Shown here: piece after piece, positions 1 through 10,653 of the stretch
Numbering within the stretch: position 1 is the first letter of the stretch
Layout of the letters: the number at the start of each line of letters is the position of its first letter
Assembly (NCBI GenBank): GCA_030848705.1
Contig: JAUIZM010000151.1
Coordinates: forward strand, 1-64,000
Reading direction: 5' to 3'
Origin: Heracleum sosnowskyi
Taxonomy: Eukaryota; Streptophyta; Magnoliopsida; Apiales; Apiaceae
DNA: 64,000 bases
The notes under the pieces: model-generated
What the model saw: only the letters and a program-made list of their open reading frames with translations
Databases searched by the model: none
Told to the model about the DNA's origin: nothing
Made by a program: the position numbers and the translations under genes

Positions 1-210
1 AAAAAATCAAGTAATAAGTCAATAAATTCAAAAAAATGTATCTCATTATTAACCATCCTCTTATTAACTTATATCCAAACAGGCCCATAATTCTCTTCAC
101 TAGGGGTGTTTATCAGTTTTTGTATGTATCCTAAGTCCAGCATAAAGCCCAGTAGGATTTTATTTTACTTTTTGACAAGAAAGCCCAGTTAGATCAGGTC
201 AATTCTCTTA
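1..210. other. AT-rich intergenic start of window
   Basis: No coding potential, RNA gene or repeat boundary is visible in this short AT-rich stretch before the first direct repeat at 211. Confidence 0.5.
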
Positions 211-1301
211 AAATTTAACTCTGTATTATTAATTTTTGTGGAGGGTGATATTAAGTAAGACTTTGAAAAGACTAATAAAAAAATGTATAATGGTATCTTG
301 TCATAAGCATTGTAATTCATGTATTAATTTTCCAGAAAAAAAAATTGAAACAATAAATTTCAACTTTGAACCACTGGAAATGCATAAATAAATTTTAAAA
401 GTAATAAATTTAAATTTCATCTCAATCATATCGTTTCATGACTACCCCACTGCACTCTTAATTTGCTTTACTACACAGTACACATTCCTCGATCAAAAGG
501 TCAAGTACTGCAGCAAAGAGGCTATGAAAACATCTGACGCTTTGGCCGAGTGGTTAAGGCGTGTGCCTGCTAAGTACATGGGGTTTCCCCGCGAGAGTTC
601 GAATCTCTCAGGCGTCGCAATCTATCATTTTTATTTTTTATCAAAAAAAAAGAGAAAAAGGTGTCCATGAAAAAAGCTCCTGCAAAGCTTGTTCGGCTAA
701 TCTGTGGATTTCAGTAATTTTTTATTTTAAATACAAAATATTTTAATCATTTTATTTATCAAAAAGAGAAAAGAAAAAGGTGGCTATGAAAAAAGAACCT
801 ATGAGCTTGTTCTGCTAATCGCGTGGATCGAAGTGATTTTTGATTTTAAATTAAAAAATATTTTTTTTGTTTGATAGGTTAGAAATCGATTTAAAATCGA
901 AAAAAAAAGCTTAAAGTCAAAATTTGGTAGAAATAAGGTAAATTTTTAAGTGATTTCTTTTTTGAGATTTTATTTGATAAAAGTTTATCACCATTCAACT
1001 TAACAATTTATCAAATCAGTTTTTACTTTTACATTCTTAAATAACTAATAAACTATACATAATACTAAATTACTCAACAAAATTTGGCTTAAAATTTTCA
1101 CAGTTTACTAAAACAAATTTAAGTCATAAGTCAGTATATTTTGATATAGAGCTCGTCTGACTAAACTAAAAATTATTGCTTATGACTTAAAATTGAATGA
1201 AGTGATAGGTAAAATGTAAAAATTATCTATTTGGATAATTTTGTATTGTGGCTAACTTTATATTATTTGGATAAAAATTTAACTCTGTATTATTAATTTT
1301 T
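211..1301. repeat. tRNA-bearing duplicated segment, copy A, between 27 bp direct repeats
   Basis: From about 236 to 1255 this stretch matches 22947-23886 with many small indels and substitutions but an identical tRNA gene inside. Copy A is bracketed by a perfect 27 bp direct repeat (211-237 and 1275-1301, beginning AAATTTAACTCTG) that copy B lacks. This suggests copy A is the inserted, derived copy. Outside the tRNA I see no gene, only AT-rich filler. Confidence 0.75.
536..617 (+). tRNA. tRNA-Ser (anticodon GCU)
   Basis: Nuclear class II tRNA with a long variable arm. The acceptor stem GACGCTT pairs with AGGCGTC (610-616), with G617 as discriminator base. The anticodon loop is CTGCTAA with GCT at 569-571, reading AGC/AGU serine codons. 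The A box lies in TGGCCGAGTGGTTAAGG and the B box in GAGTTCGAATCTC. T-runs at 628-632 and 634-639 act as the Pol III terminator. CCA is not encoded. The sequence is identical to 23212-23293. Confidence 0.96.
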
Positions 1302-1911
1302 TAATAATACAAATTCATCCAAATTCTCTATCAAATAAAAATATTTCTGTATTGATGCTTTGGCCGAGCAATTTTTTATCAAATTTAAGGTCTTTGTTTT
1401 GTAGTTTAGATTTACTCTTTATAATACTTGAAAACAAAGCAATGGCACATTCCAAATTTTGCCTAAATTCTCTATGTTTCTTTATTGCAGAAATATTGGT
1501 GATTTTTGATAGATATGCATTTAAAAAGTGATTGTGATATAAAGCAATATTTTGTAGACACTATGTTATTTCCTCATAATTTCCTTTTCCTGTTTGTTGT
1601 GTAGAGATTATATCTTTGAAGACCAAATTTGGTGAGAGTCAGTATAGCAAGTAGTAACCATTGGATTAATTAGGACATTGTATTTTTTGATTTGGTTTGG
1701 TGTACTTTAACCCCAACCATTCCTCGACATGTTAATACAAACTCTTGACTAAGGGCCTGACAGCTGATCATCATTTTTGTTCTTCTTTGTTTCCCTTGGC
1801 ATTTCCATCAAATTATTTTAACACCCTGAAATTAAACCATTTTAATTAATATATGCCAGGTTAGCTCTCACTTGTAAATGGTCTGTGCAATCAACTTTGT
1901 TCTGAATATAT
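1302..1911. other. Intergenic, with a 15 nt tRNA-Ser-like fragment
   Basis: No gene is seen. At 1354-1368 the string GATGCTTTGGCCGAG repeats the first 15 nt of the tRNA-Ser gene with one change and then stops, so it is a fragment and not a gene. A 22 bp direct repeat beginning TGTAAATGGTC occurs near 1873 and 1929 at the broken inner edge of the CACTA remnant. Confidence 0.5.
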
Positions 1912-2524
1912 TTAGCTACTTGAGCAAAGATTAAGCTGTAAATGGTCTGTGCAATCAAAAATTTTCCAATCATGTTTGTCCGCGGGATGGCTAAGCTGTC
2001 CCTCTTTCACATCTCGATTCTTGTAAAATCTCATATGATTGGATGTATGCGCCGACATGTATAAGCGTTGTAGTCGAGGAATCAAAGGAAAATGTCTTAA
2101 GATTTTTTTTGGTAATTTTTTACCATTTTTCCTCGAAACATCCCGATAACGATCTTTACCACATATATGACATACAATTTTATCTTTGTCATCTCCATAA
2201 AATAACATGCAATCATTCTCGCACATATCAATTTTTTCATATTCAACCCTCAAACCCTTCATAACTTCTTCACCGTGCGATGTCCACACCGTATAACCTT
2301 CAAGCATCCCTTTAGATAGCAAGTGAAATCTAATTTCATCAATGTCTAACCAATTCAAATTCTTACAAATCTTACAAGGACACTTCATTTTACCATCCTC
2401 CTCCACATTTTTCTCCTTTGCAAAATTTAAAAAAACCTCTACAACCATTTCTATATTCGGGAGTTAAAGAAATTTTATCGCTTTGTATTTGATTACCTAT
2501 CCAACTTCTATCCATATTTGCCAT
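1912..2524 (-). pseudogene. CACTA transposase N-terminus (transposase-associated domain)
   Basis: Starting at the ATG at 2522-2524, the translation begins with the MDRSWIGNQ-like opening of the plant transposase-associated domain. A frameshift near codon 28 moves the reading into the frame of 2448-1912. That frame has the Cys-rich CPCKICKN motif, a HLLSKGMLEGYTVWTSHGEE-like segment and the start of the Transposase_21 (TNP2) region with CHICGKDRY. It ends after a short aberrant tail. The catalytic part is absent. Frameshift plus truncation make this a pseudogene fragment. Confidence 0.88.
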
Positions 2525-2772
2525 CTACATGATATATGTAAACAAATAATTTAACATTCACATATAATTGTAAAAACACATACATATATACATTGAATTA
2601 TAAACAAATATATGTAATCATAATTAAATACAAAATAGAAAAAAGAAAACTTACATTATATGATTTGTATCACTTCTTCTATTTGTTTTCTTCAATTCTC
2701 TTCTTCTTTTTTCTCTTCTCTTTCTTTTCTATGTTTTGTTTCACTTGAAGAAATGAGTGTTTTAACAATAAA

Positions 2773-3109
2773 GTAACGTGACATAACCGACCGACGGCGG
2801 TCGGTTATAACTTCTCGGTAAAACGACGTCGTTTTACCTTGCCGCAGTACAAAATAATTCGAATTTAAATATTTTTAATTCATTTTCGGGCCTACTGTCA
2901 GTTACGGTCGGTTTTAACGTTGACATGTCAGCACGAAAACCGACCGTTATTATGTGGTCGGTTTTGACTCTGCCACATCAGCCAAAACGATGCCGTTTTG
3001 TTTGAAACTACAGTGATAACCGACCGACTGACAGTCGGTCGGTTTTTGTAGCTCCCGTTTTGTGGCGGTCGGTTTTAGACGGTCGGTTTTGTCCTGTTTC
3101 CTTGTAGTG
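2773..3109. repeat. CACTA subterminal repeat block
   Basis: This is a GC-rich island in AT-rich surroundings. It contains at least eight CCGACCG or CGGTCGG motifs in both orientations (near 2777, 2790, 2906, 2939, 2958, 3017, 3036, 3066 and 3080) and the palindrome AAACGACGTCGTTT near 2820. Such arrays bind the TNPA-like protein in En/Spm elements; that role here is by family analogy. Confidence 0.75.
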
Positions 3110-3112
3110 TTA

Positions 3113-6100
3113 GCTCGCACGGGTCAATTGTGTATTTGTGACAATAGCAACTAGCAGTTCATCAACTTGTACTCTGGTTAGTAGGCGACTTGGCAAACAT
3201 TATGCTCGCGGATAGGTTAATAGCTGCTCAAACACGCGGAAACTACAATGAGTGATGCTATTTCTAATGTGGGAAGCAACAAGTGAGGTACACTTGCCAT
3301 TTCTACACATCAGTATGAAATTACATCTATTGTCAACTTGTTCCATGAGTGTTAATAGTCCTGATATATATTTGATGTTTTGATTCGTAAACAAAATTAT
3401 GATTAGTATTATTATTGCACAAATATGCAACTTAATTGTTGTTGCAAGCTTTGAACCTTATTCAAATAGTACAAGACTTTGTCTTGTCGATGCAAATAAT
3501 TGTTACTTTCCTCAAACGTATGTTATTTTCGATGCTATTCAGTTCCCTTGAAATCCATTTTTTTAGCTATTGGAAAAGTAAGACACCCATTCAAAAATAA
3601 GTTATTAGCTAAGAGGTGATCAAGAGATGCAGGTAACATTCTAGACATACTCTGATACTATATATATTGCTTTGTCACTATACAAAGAATTAATAAATTA
3701 ACTATAGAAATTTTTAAACACAAATATACACAGAGCTTATATGATGTTGACAAGTTTATATTTGATTTGCTTGTATGCATATAACTTCGTAAGAGCCTTC
3801 TTTATATTTACTACCTCTTGTAGTCTTTGGATTTGATAGCCTTGTCTTGTTCTTGGTGACTTATTGAGTTTTGTTGTTTTCATCAAATTGGGGTATTGAT
3901 GGTTTTTTCGTAGAAAATAAGGCTCGAATGGCTATTGCATGTAGTATAAGTTCATTGTTTGTGACCACATTCAGGAATAACCGTCATGTGCTAAAATGCT
4001 TTGTTTATTTAAACATCTATAATTGTTTAGTTTGTCCATTTTCTCTACTTATTCTCCATTAATTAGTTTAATATATTGTTAACTGGGTTAATTGTTCTAA
4101 TTTGATAGTGCTTGCGGCTATAATGTTATGATTCAGACCAATGAGGCCATGCTCGACGGAACACCAGCTGCACTCAAACAAGATGGAGGCTGCTATTCTT
4201 AAATATATTAAATTTGGTTCCAGTAATTGCTCAGTTTCCTTTTGACCTTATAATCAGTGTGTCCCATTGTTGGTCATAAAATTTTATAATTTTGAAATGG
4301 TTCAGGCTTAGATCAAGGTATTTCACCTCAGTTTGTTGCCTGAAGTGATGACTTGCTCCTTTAGACATGCTTCCGTCTATACAATATAGAATGCCAGATA
4401 CACCCAAACAGACAGGAGGTTGTGCATCTTTAGCTACTCGTACTAATAACTTTCTCCTAGCTCAGACAAGACATACCAGGCTACCCAACTTCTTAATGCA
4501 GTCTGCAACAAATTCACGAGGTTATCCCTTGCTCCTTTTCCCCAACTTCCTTATACTAAATTTCTCTAATATTAAGTAGCTAGCATGCACTTATTTAACA
4601 CTTAACAGAGAAACTACTTTGTGAGGCAAATTAGATTACAATTCTGAGTGCAAGACTTATACTTATATTTACATTTAATTTATTGTTTGTAGATAGAAAA
4701 AAGCAATTTTCAAGTGCTTGCAGAGTCAGGTCATGTTATGAAGAAACATTATAAACTTAATGCAGATTTCCCCATGTGTGGAATTCTTGTTTTTGATCTG
4801 AGCTCTTCAAAATAAAACTTAGATATAATTTGCTAAATTGAGGTTAAATTATATTGAGAATAATTGAAAATGTTGGTGAATTACATTTATATGTGAGTGC
4901 CAAGTGCCAACACTAGCTGGTATATGGAACAACCTCTGAAGAAAAGGGAGAAAAAGGAACGTCGTTATTTTGGTTGAACTTGAGCATTGTTGGTTGGCTA
5001 AGCAGCACATCTTTAGAACTGTAGCTTGCAGATTTTGCAGTTAGTGGTGATCCCACTATCGTCTCTCAAGCCAAGTCATTCTTCTAGGTAATTAATAACA
5101 AGATACATAATACATTAATAACATCAAAGAACTTATAACTTATATATATAAACAATGTATACATTTATTTCTTATTTCTTTATCTTCATTTTAATATAAA
5201 AATATGTATATTGTTGTTCTAACTCCGAAATTTGTATTGATATATATAATGTCTTTATATTCTTGATTATATTAGCAATTGCTCATTGAGACACTGGATT
5301 TTGTCATGTAGCTACATTAGAAATGAATAACAATTTTTTTTTTAAATTGAGTTATGGATTTCAGATAATACGTACAATAAATTTTAAATACATTATAATA
5401 AATTAACTTTTGGCTGATTAAATGCACCCAAATACGATCTTAGCAAACTTAAGTGAGTGTATTTCACTAGAACAATGTAAAATTGTAAATATATAGAAGC
5501 GTGAAAATTTTATAATGGTGTTGAGAAGACTTTAAGACATTTTTTTTTAAAATTATGTATTGATAAGAATACTTGTGAAATAAAAGGGTGGATTTTAATT
5601 AACCCGGTGCAATGCCTAGGCTTTGCATATTTGATGGCATATGCTCCTAGAAAAAAAATGGAATTCGCTTTGCATATTTAGTGGCATATGCCTCTTTCTT
5701 TCATTATGTATTTTACATAAAGACACTTGAGCGACATACTTCTTGTCCCTCTTGTTTGTTGCCAAAAGTTTGGTTCTATACATATAGGAGTTAAGGTCTC
5801 GCTTTTAAAATTATATTTTTAATGGCTCCCATGTATGCATCAACGAAGGTCAGGTCACAAGTGCTCTACCCAAGATTGTTAAATGTGCAACATCTTTTTT
5901 CAGTTTAAATGTGGTTCGTTCGTTGCATCCGGATAAAGATCCAAGAGGTAAATGCGCATATTTGGTCCCTTTATTCTTTATTGAAAATAATAATCCTTAT
6001 TAATTGCAAACTTTGTCAAGTAGTGTCCTTTTGTTAACATTCTTAATTATCTAAAAGAATGATAGACATGTCCAGGAAATTTTTAAAAAAAATGTCCTAT

Positions 6101-8001
6101 ACATTTTCATGATCTTTTATATTAGATTATTATAGGAATTTTGGCTTTATTGATCTTTTATATACTTATTTGCCCCTTTCTATGTGAAATTTGATTAAAA
6201 TTTCTATTAAGTGTGTTCCCTAAAAAAAATTAAATAGGTTCTTTGAAACTATCAGGTGAAAATTTAGCTTGAAAACAACTATAAATTTATTCTAAAAGCC
6301 CGAGTCAAGGGGGTTTTCAGGCATCCATCGGTGTCCATATAGGTCTGCCTTTGACTTTGATCATGCGAATTCACCTTTATGCTATTCTAGAGGGTTTTAT
6401 ATATAAACTTGCAGGTACCCTTCAAGTTAATAGATACTTTTTAAAGCACATGATTATGAGTATAGATTTACTAAAAACATATATGTTACGTGTATAGAGA
6501 AAACTGTATTGAGGACGAAGTAAGAGCCATGAGTGTAACATTGGACAGTCCGCATGAATGAAGAATTTCTCCAGTAGATGCATCTTATGTGCATTCTTTT
6601 AAATGAGTTGTCTTTGTAACAGTGTGATTAATAAGGTTTAAAAGTAGCTCAGATTATATTTTATTCACGGCAGAGATGGTCAACGAACAGAGAGCCGATA
6701 TGGAAAAGCACTTGCTGATATCATTTCAAACACTGCATCCACCAAGAGTTTAAGACAAGCCAAACGCTTTATTATTCTCCCACCTCGGTTTTCCGTAGGG
6801 TTGAAATTCACGTACAAATGCCACGTACATAATCTGTCCTTCAACTGTCCTGTGATATCTAATGCCGGATATATTTTTTAGGGGATGTTGCTAATTTACC
6901 GTCCATTCTTTCGTGTTTTTCTTGCTTTAGGCAGTTTTATGCAACTGGATACTGCACGGTTTCCACTTTGAGCAGCGTTAGAGACCCCAAAATTTTCTCC
7001 AAATTTAATCATGACTGACGCATGGTACGTTTTAATTTATGAGTGTGTATGTATACACGAGGGCTCCACTAATTTATTAATGAAGCCACCAATCATAACT
7101 TGACATCTATTTTTTTAAAATTAAGCAATCCATTGAACAAGTCTTTCAGCCTGAGCAAATTCATTTCATGTAAAAAGACCCTCTACATCCCCAAACTTAG
7201 CAATCATCACAGTGCCTTCTCAAATCCCTCTTATCAATCGTTTGAGGTGCTCTGCTAAGTCAAGCAAATTTACTGATCTTGTGGTTATTTCAGAGCTGGA
7301 GGTACGCACCAAAACAAGTTATGCTATGTCTTCACAGATAGTTGCTGAAAGGACAATTATAAACATACATACATAATTAATTAACTAACTCTTGGTGTTA
7401 GTTTCCAGTTATAGAAACTTTTTAAAAAAAATTCCTACGTAATCGGTGCTTTTTCATTTACTTTTGCATTCAACATTGGAAGATCAATCGAAGTATGGCA
7501 CAATTTGCCAATAAAGGGGGGTTTTGAAGCAAAAAAAGAAGGAAACTGATTCTACTTATCTGCTGAGAAATTATTAAGAGGAGTCTGAATTCTAACCATA
7601 ATATCTCCAAAGTAGGAAAGACCCTCCAGATGTATAGTTGTGAAAAACACTTTTAAATCCAAATGTCATGTTAGGCTCAGAGTTTACCCTTAAGCTCAAA
7701 CTCCACTCAAGTTATAAGTTTGTGATTTGTTCAGTGAACCCTTAGTTAATTTCGTAGATCCCCTTTTAGATTTAAATCATTTTTATATAATGACGATGGT
7801 AATCACTCTATATATGATTATCGATCAATGCTACCTTTGTTTTATCCCATATCTTAATTTGTCCATCTTGAATTACACTTTCACTTTTTTGCCAAAGAAG
7901 GCTAGGCATGTGTGACCGCATATCTTCTGATTTAGTTGTGTATATTCAATGATGCATCTCAATGGACTATGTTATAATTTAGTTATTATGTTTTAGTATT
8001 A
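3113..8001. other. Gene-poor intergenic stretch
   Basis: No complete gene is seen in about 4.9 kb. Short open stretches such as 6676-6790 look exon-like but match nothing I recognise and lack a start or clear splice context. A ~24 bp unit containing TTTGCATATTT and TGGCATATGC is present twice near 5621 and 5669. The rest is AT-rich unique-looking sequence. Confidence 0.45.
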
Positions 8002-8508
8002 CTAGCTTAAAACCCGTGCGATGTACAGATTGTTTTTAATAATAATTATTTTATTATTCATATTTTAATTTTTTTTATTAATTGAATTTGCAAAGAAAAA
8101 TAAGTAGTCATGTTAAAATATGTAATTTTTTAAAAATAATTAAAATAGGTTTTAAAATAAATAACTAAAGGTTTACCTGTGATATTTTTGGAAAAAGAGG
8201 AGTTTTAGTAGGAAAAATAGAAAAAGTAACATGTTTAGTTAAAAAAGGTAATTGTCCGTGATATTCTTGGAAAATGAGGGGATTTTGTTAGAAAAAATAG
8301 AAAAAGTAATTTATTTTAGATGAAAAAATTAATTGGTTATAAACGGATAATATTATAATTCACTAACATTTGTTTTATAATAAGTAAGGGTAATTAAGTA
8401 AAAACACGAAGTACAGTTAAGTAAATGGTATTTAAGTAAAATCACAACGTACCAAAAAACTGTACCGACCAAACTTTTAATGTTTTGTCAATTATATAAT
8501 AGTATAGA
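8002..8508 (-). mobile_element. Short non-autonomous Helitron
   Basis: On the minus strand the element starts TCTATACTATTATATAA (8508 downward) and ends in a short hairpin region followed by GGGTTTTAAGCTAG, whose CTAG occupies 8002-8005. The flanking bases are A and T, the Helitron insertion signature. The interior has two copies of a module with GTGATATT and GGAAAA motifs, shared with the larger relatives at 44699-45576, 50049-51015 and 51981-53818. No Rep/helicase is encoded. Confidence 0.8.
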
Positions 8509-10091
8509 TCTTTCTGTATATTTAATCCATATGGATGCGTGATCTCTTTTCTTTTGATCATGAATAATTGAAGCAATAATTTTGTTAGTCCCCCCAGAAT
8601 ACGGTGATTGTGCGGCTCTGCATTTCTAGCCCTCAATGCATGATGACTATAAATCGGAATGGCCAATAGATGGTCAACTTAAGATGAGTCTAGGCTAACA
8701 CATTTTTTAAATGGGCATTTATGATTTTTGCACAAGCCTGATAAATATCTTTGATTTCTATAATTTTCATACAAGCATGACATTTCAAGTGAAATGGAGG
8801 GTTAGGATATATTATAACTTAACAGTCATCCTAGCAGTCATCATAATATTATCCATACTTATAGATTTAGATCAAAAACATATATCAACGGACTTCTGTA
8901 TTTTAAATGTATCAATTTCTTCCTATTTATGTTACTAGTGTGTTGTGGATAAATTCAAGTGTTTAGATCAAGATCAAATTTTTTATTCCACTACACAGTT
9001 TTGATGATTCAACTTATAAATATAAATGTTGTTGTATCGTCAATCATTTATGTTAATATATTTATTTAATAATATTAATTCTTGTATTTATAAAGTATAT
9101 TGTATATATTAAATTTGGAAAAGAAGGCTTTAGCTTTTGATGCTACCCATGTTCACATTCTGCTGTTGTTTAACTTTAACTGCTACTACTGGTCTACTAG
9201 ATAGAAAATATGCTGCAGCTGGATAGTTTTTTCACTGGTTCATTAACTTTTCCTGTTTATTTTTTGGTCACAAAGGTTTTTAACATTCTTGGAAATATTA
9301 TGATGCATTGTTTAATTATTCCATCTTTTATTGGTTTTAAAACAGAACCGCACCAAATGGTCTTTGATTCCGGATGTTAAAAACCCATTAATAGTTTCGC
9401 TTCAGCTTTGGGTCAAAATTGGACTAAACCGCACCGTGCAAATTCCTACAAACCAATGGTATTATATTTGAAGAAATGATATCTGCTATTGTGTTTGAGT
9501 CGAATGAGGACAATCCAACAACGAAGTATTTAAGTACTGGTTGATGAATTATATGTGTAAATGAAATATGCATTACTGAGTTTAGTTTTTCAAATTTATA
9601 TATGTTCATGTCCAATTTTGTCAAATCTAAATTTTGAAACTCACCATCCGGAGCTTGTATGAAATAGTGAATGGTAAGTTAAATTGGTGTTGGTTCTAAT
9701 TTTTCTCACTTGGCTGTAAATTTAAGACTTGCAATTCTCTTAAATAGTGTTGCATTTACATTAAGCAATCATATATTAGTGTTGTCATACAAGCTACTGG
9801 ATATCAGTTCTTGCCAATTTGAATGTGAATAAATTTTGTTTTATATTTTTTACTGAGAATTAGCTCAATATGATTCTACAGCGCAAGTGTAAATGATCAT
9901 TAATTATGTTTACTTTAGCCATGTGCATGTATCCTTCTTGGTGAATGCAATATTGAAAAAAAATTAGTTACTTAAAGTTGCATGATTTGTATATGTTCTT
10001 TAGCCTTAACCAGTTATCAGCCTGACTATCCACAACACTTTGGGCATTAGGTTCCTTCTGCACCATATTAGAGGTGATTTTTCATTTATTG
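8509..10091. other. Intergenic, no gene recognised
   Basis: This is AT-rich sequence between the Helitron and the copia insertion. Small frames exist on both strands but none shows a domain, codon structure or splice signals that I can support. Confidence 0.4.
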
Positions 10092-10096
10092 GGTTA

Positions 10097-10590
10097 TGTT
10101 AAATATAATTGCTGACGTTTGTTCATCAGTGTTTAAGCAACAGGTGATCATCAGAGTTTACATTGAAGCCAGTCAGAGTTTGTTAAAGTCTGACGTGGTG
10201 ATAGTTGAATTAGCTGTCGGTGCTGAATTGAATATTCTAGAAGCAATATATTCTGAAGATGGAAAGAAGCAGAATATATTGATACAGCTAAGGAGACGGA
10301 ATAGAAGACTGAAGCAATCTTAATTGATATGAATTGTATAGCTAATTTATAGGAATATCAATTAGAGATGGATTGTATGTAGCTGTGTATTATATAAACA
10401 CAGATAGGTTATCCCTAGAAGGGATGCGATTATTGAAAATATTATTCTTGTAACCTAGTAGCTCTTTGTGATTCATTAACATCATAAAGAGAGAAACTGT
10501 TAATATAATTACAGTTTTGTTGATTTATAAACAGTGTTCTTGATTGTTATTCTCATACATACTTGATTATATTGTGTATTCGGCCTAACA
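10097..10590 (+). repeat. 5' LTR of the Sirevirus element
   Basis: It begins TGTTAAATAT and ends GGCCTAACA. It is 494 bp against 495 bp for the 3' LTR; the differences I see are at 10102, 10214, 10298 and an indel near 10320. The stretch TATATAAACACAG near 10392 is a plausible TATA box. CAGAGTTT, the reverse complement of the element-wide AAACTCTG motif, occurs twice. Confidence 0.95.
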
Positions 10591-10592
10591 AT

Positions 10593-10605
10593 TGGTATCA
10601 AAGCC
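10593..10605 (+). other. Primer binding site (initiator tRNA-Met)
   Basis: TGGTATCAAAGCC begins two bases after the LTR and is complementary to the 3' end of initiator tRNA-Met, with one difference from the usual TGGTATCAGAGC. It is the minus-strand primer site usual for plant copia elements. Confidence 0.9.
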
Positions 10606-10653
10606 AAGGTTGTTTAATATATACAGTTTTACGATTCAAACACAGTAATAATC

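Larger units (their letters stand above)
1912..3109 (-). mobile_element. Truncated CACTA (En/Spm) DNA transposon
   Basis: Read on the minus strand, the element starts at 3109 with CACTACAAGGAAACA, a classic CACTA terminus. A subterminal block of GC-rich inverted CCGACCG/CGGTCGG motifs follows, then the start of a TNP2-type transposase. The distal part, with most of the transposase and the other terminus, is missing, so the copy is dead. TTA (3110-3112) follows the terminus, but no partner target duplication can be proved because the far end is lost. Confidence 0.85.

Noticed and set aside
561..746. 61-codon plus-strand frame over the first tRNA
   Set aside because: It overlaps the tRNA-Ser gene and its terminator and has no protein-like features.
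1861..1867. TTAGCTC at 1861 and 3110 as target duplication of the CACTA element
   Set aside because: CACTA elements duplicate 3 bp, and no CACTA terminus lies next to 1861; chance match or older rearrangement.
2043..2264. 73-codon plus-strand frame over the CACTA transposase
   Set aside because: The minus strand carries the recognisable transposase domain here.
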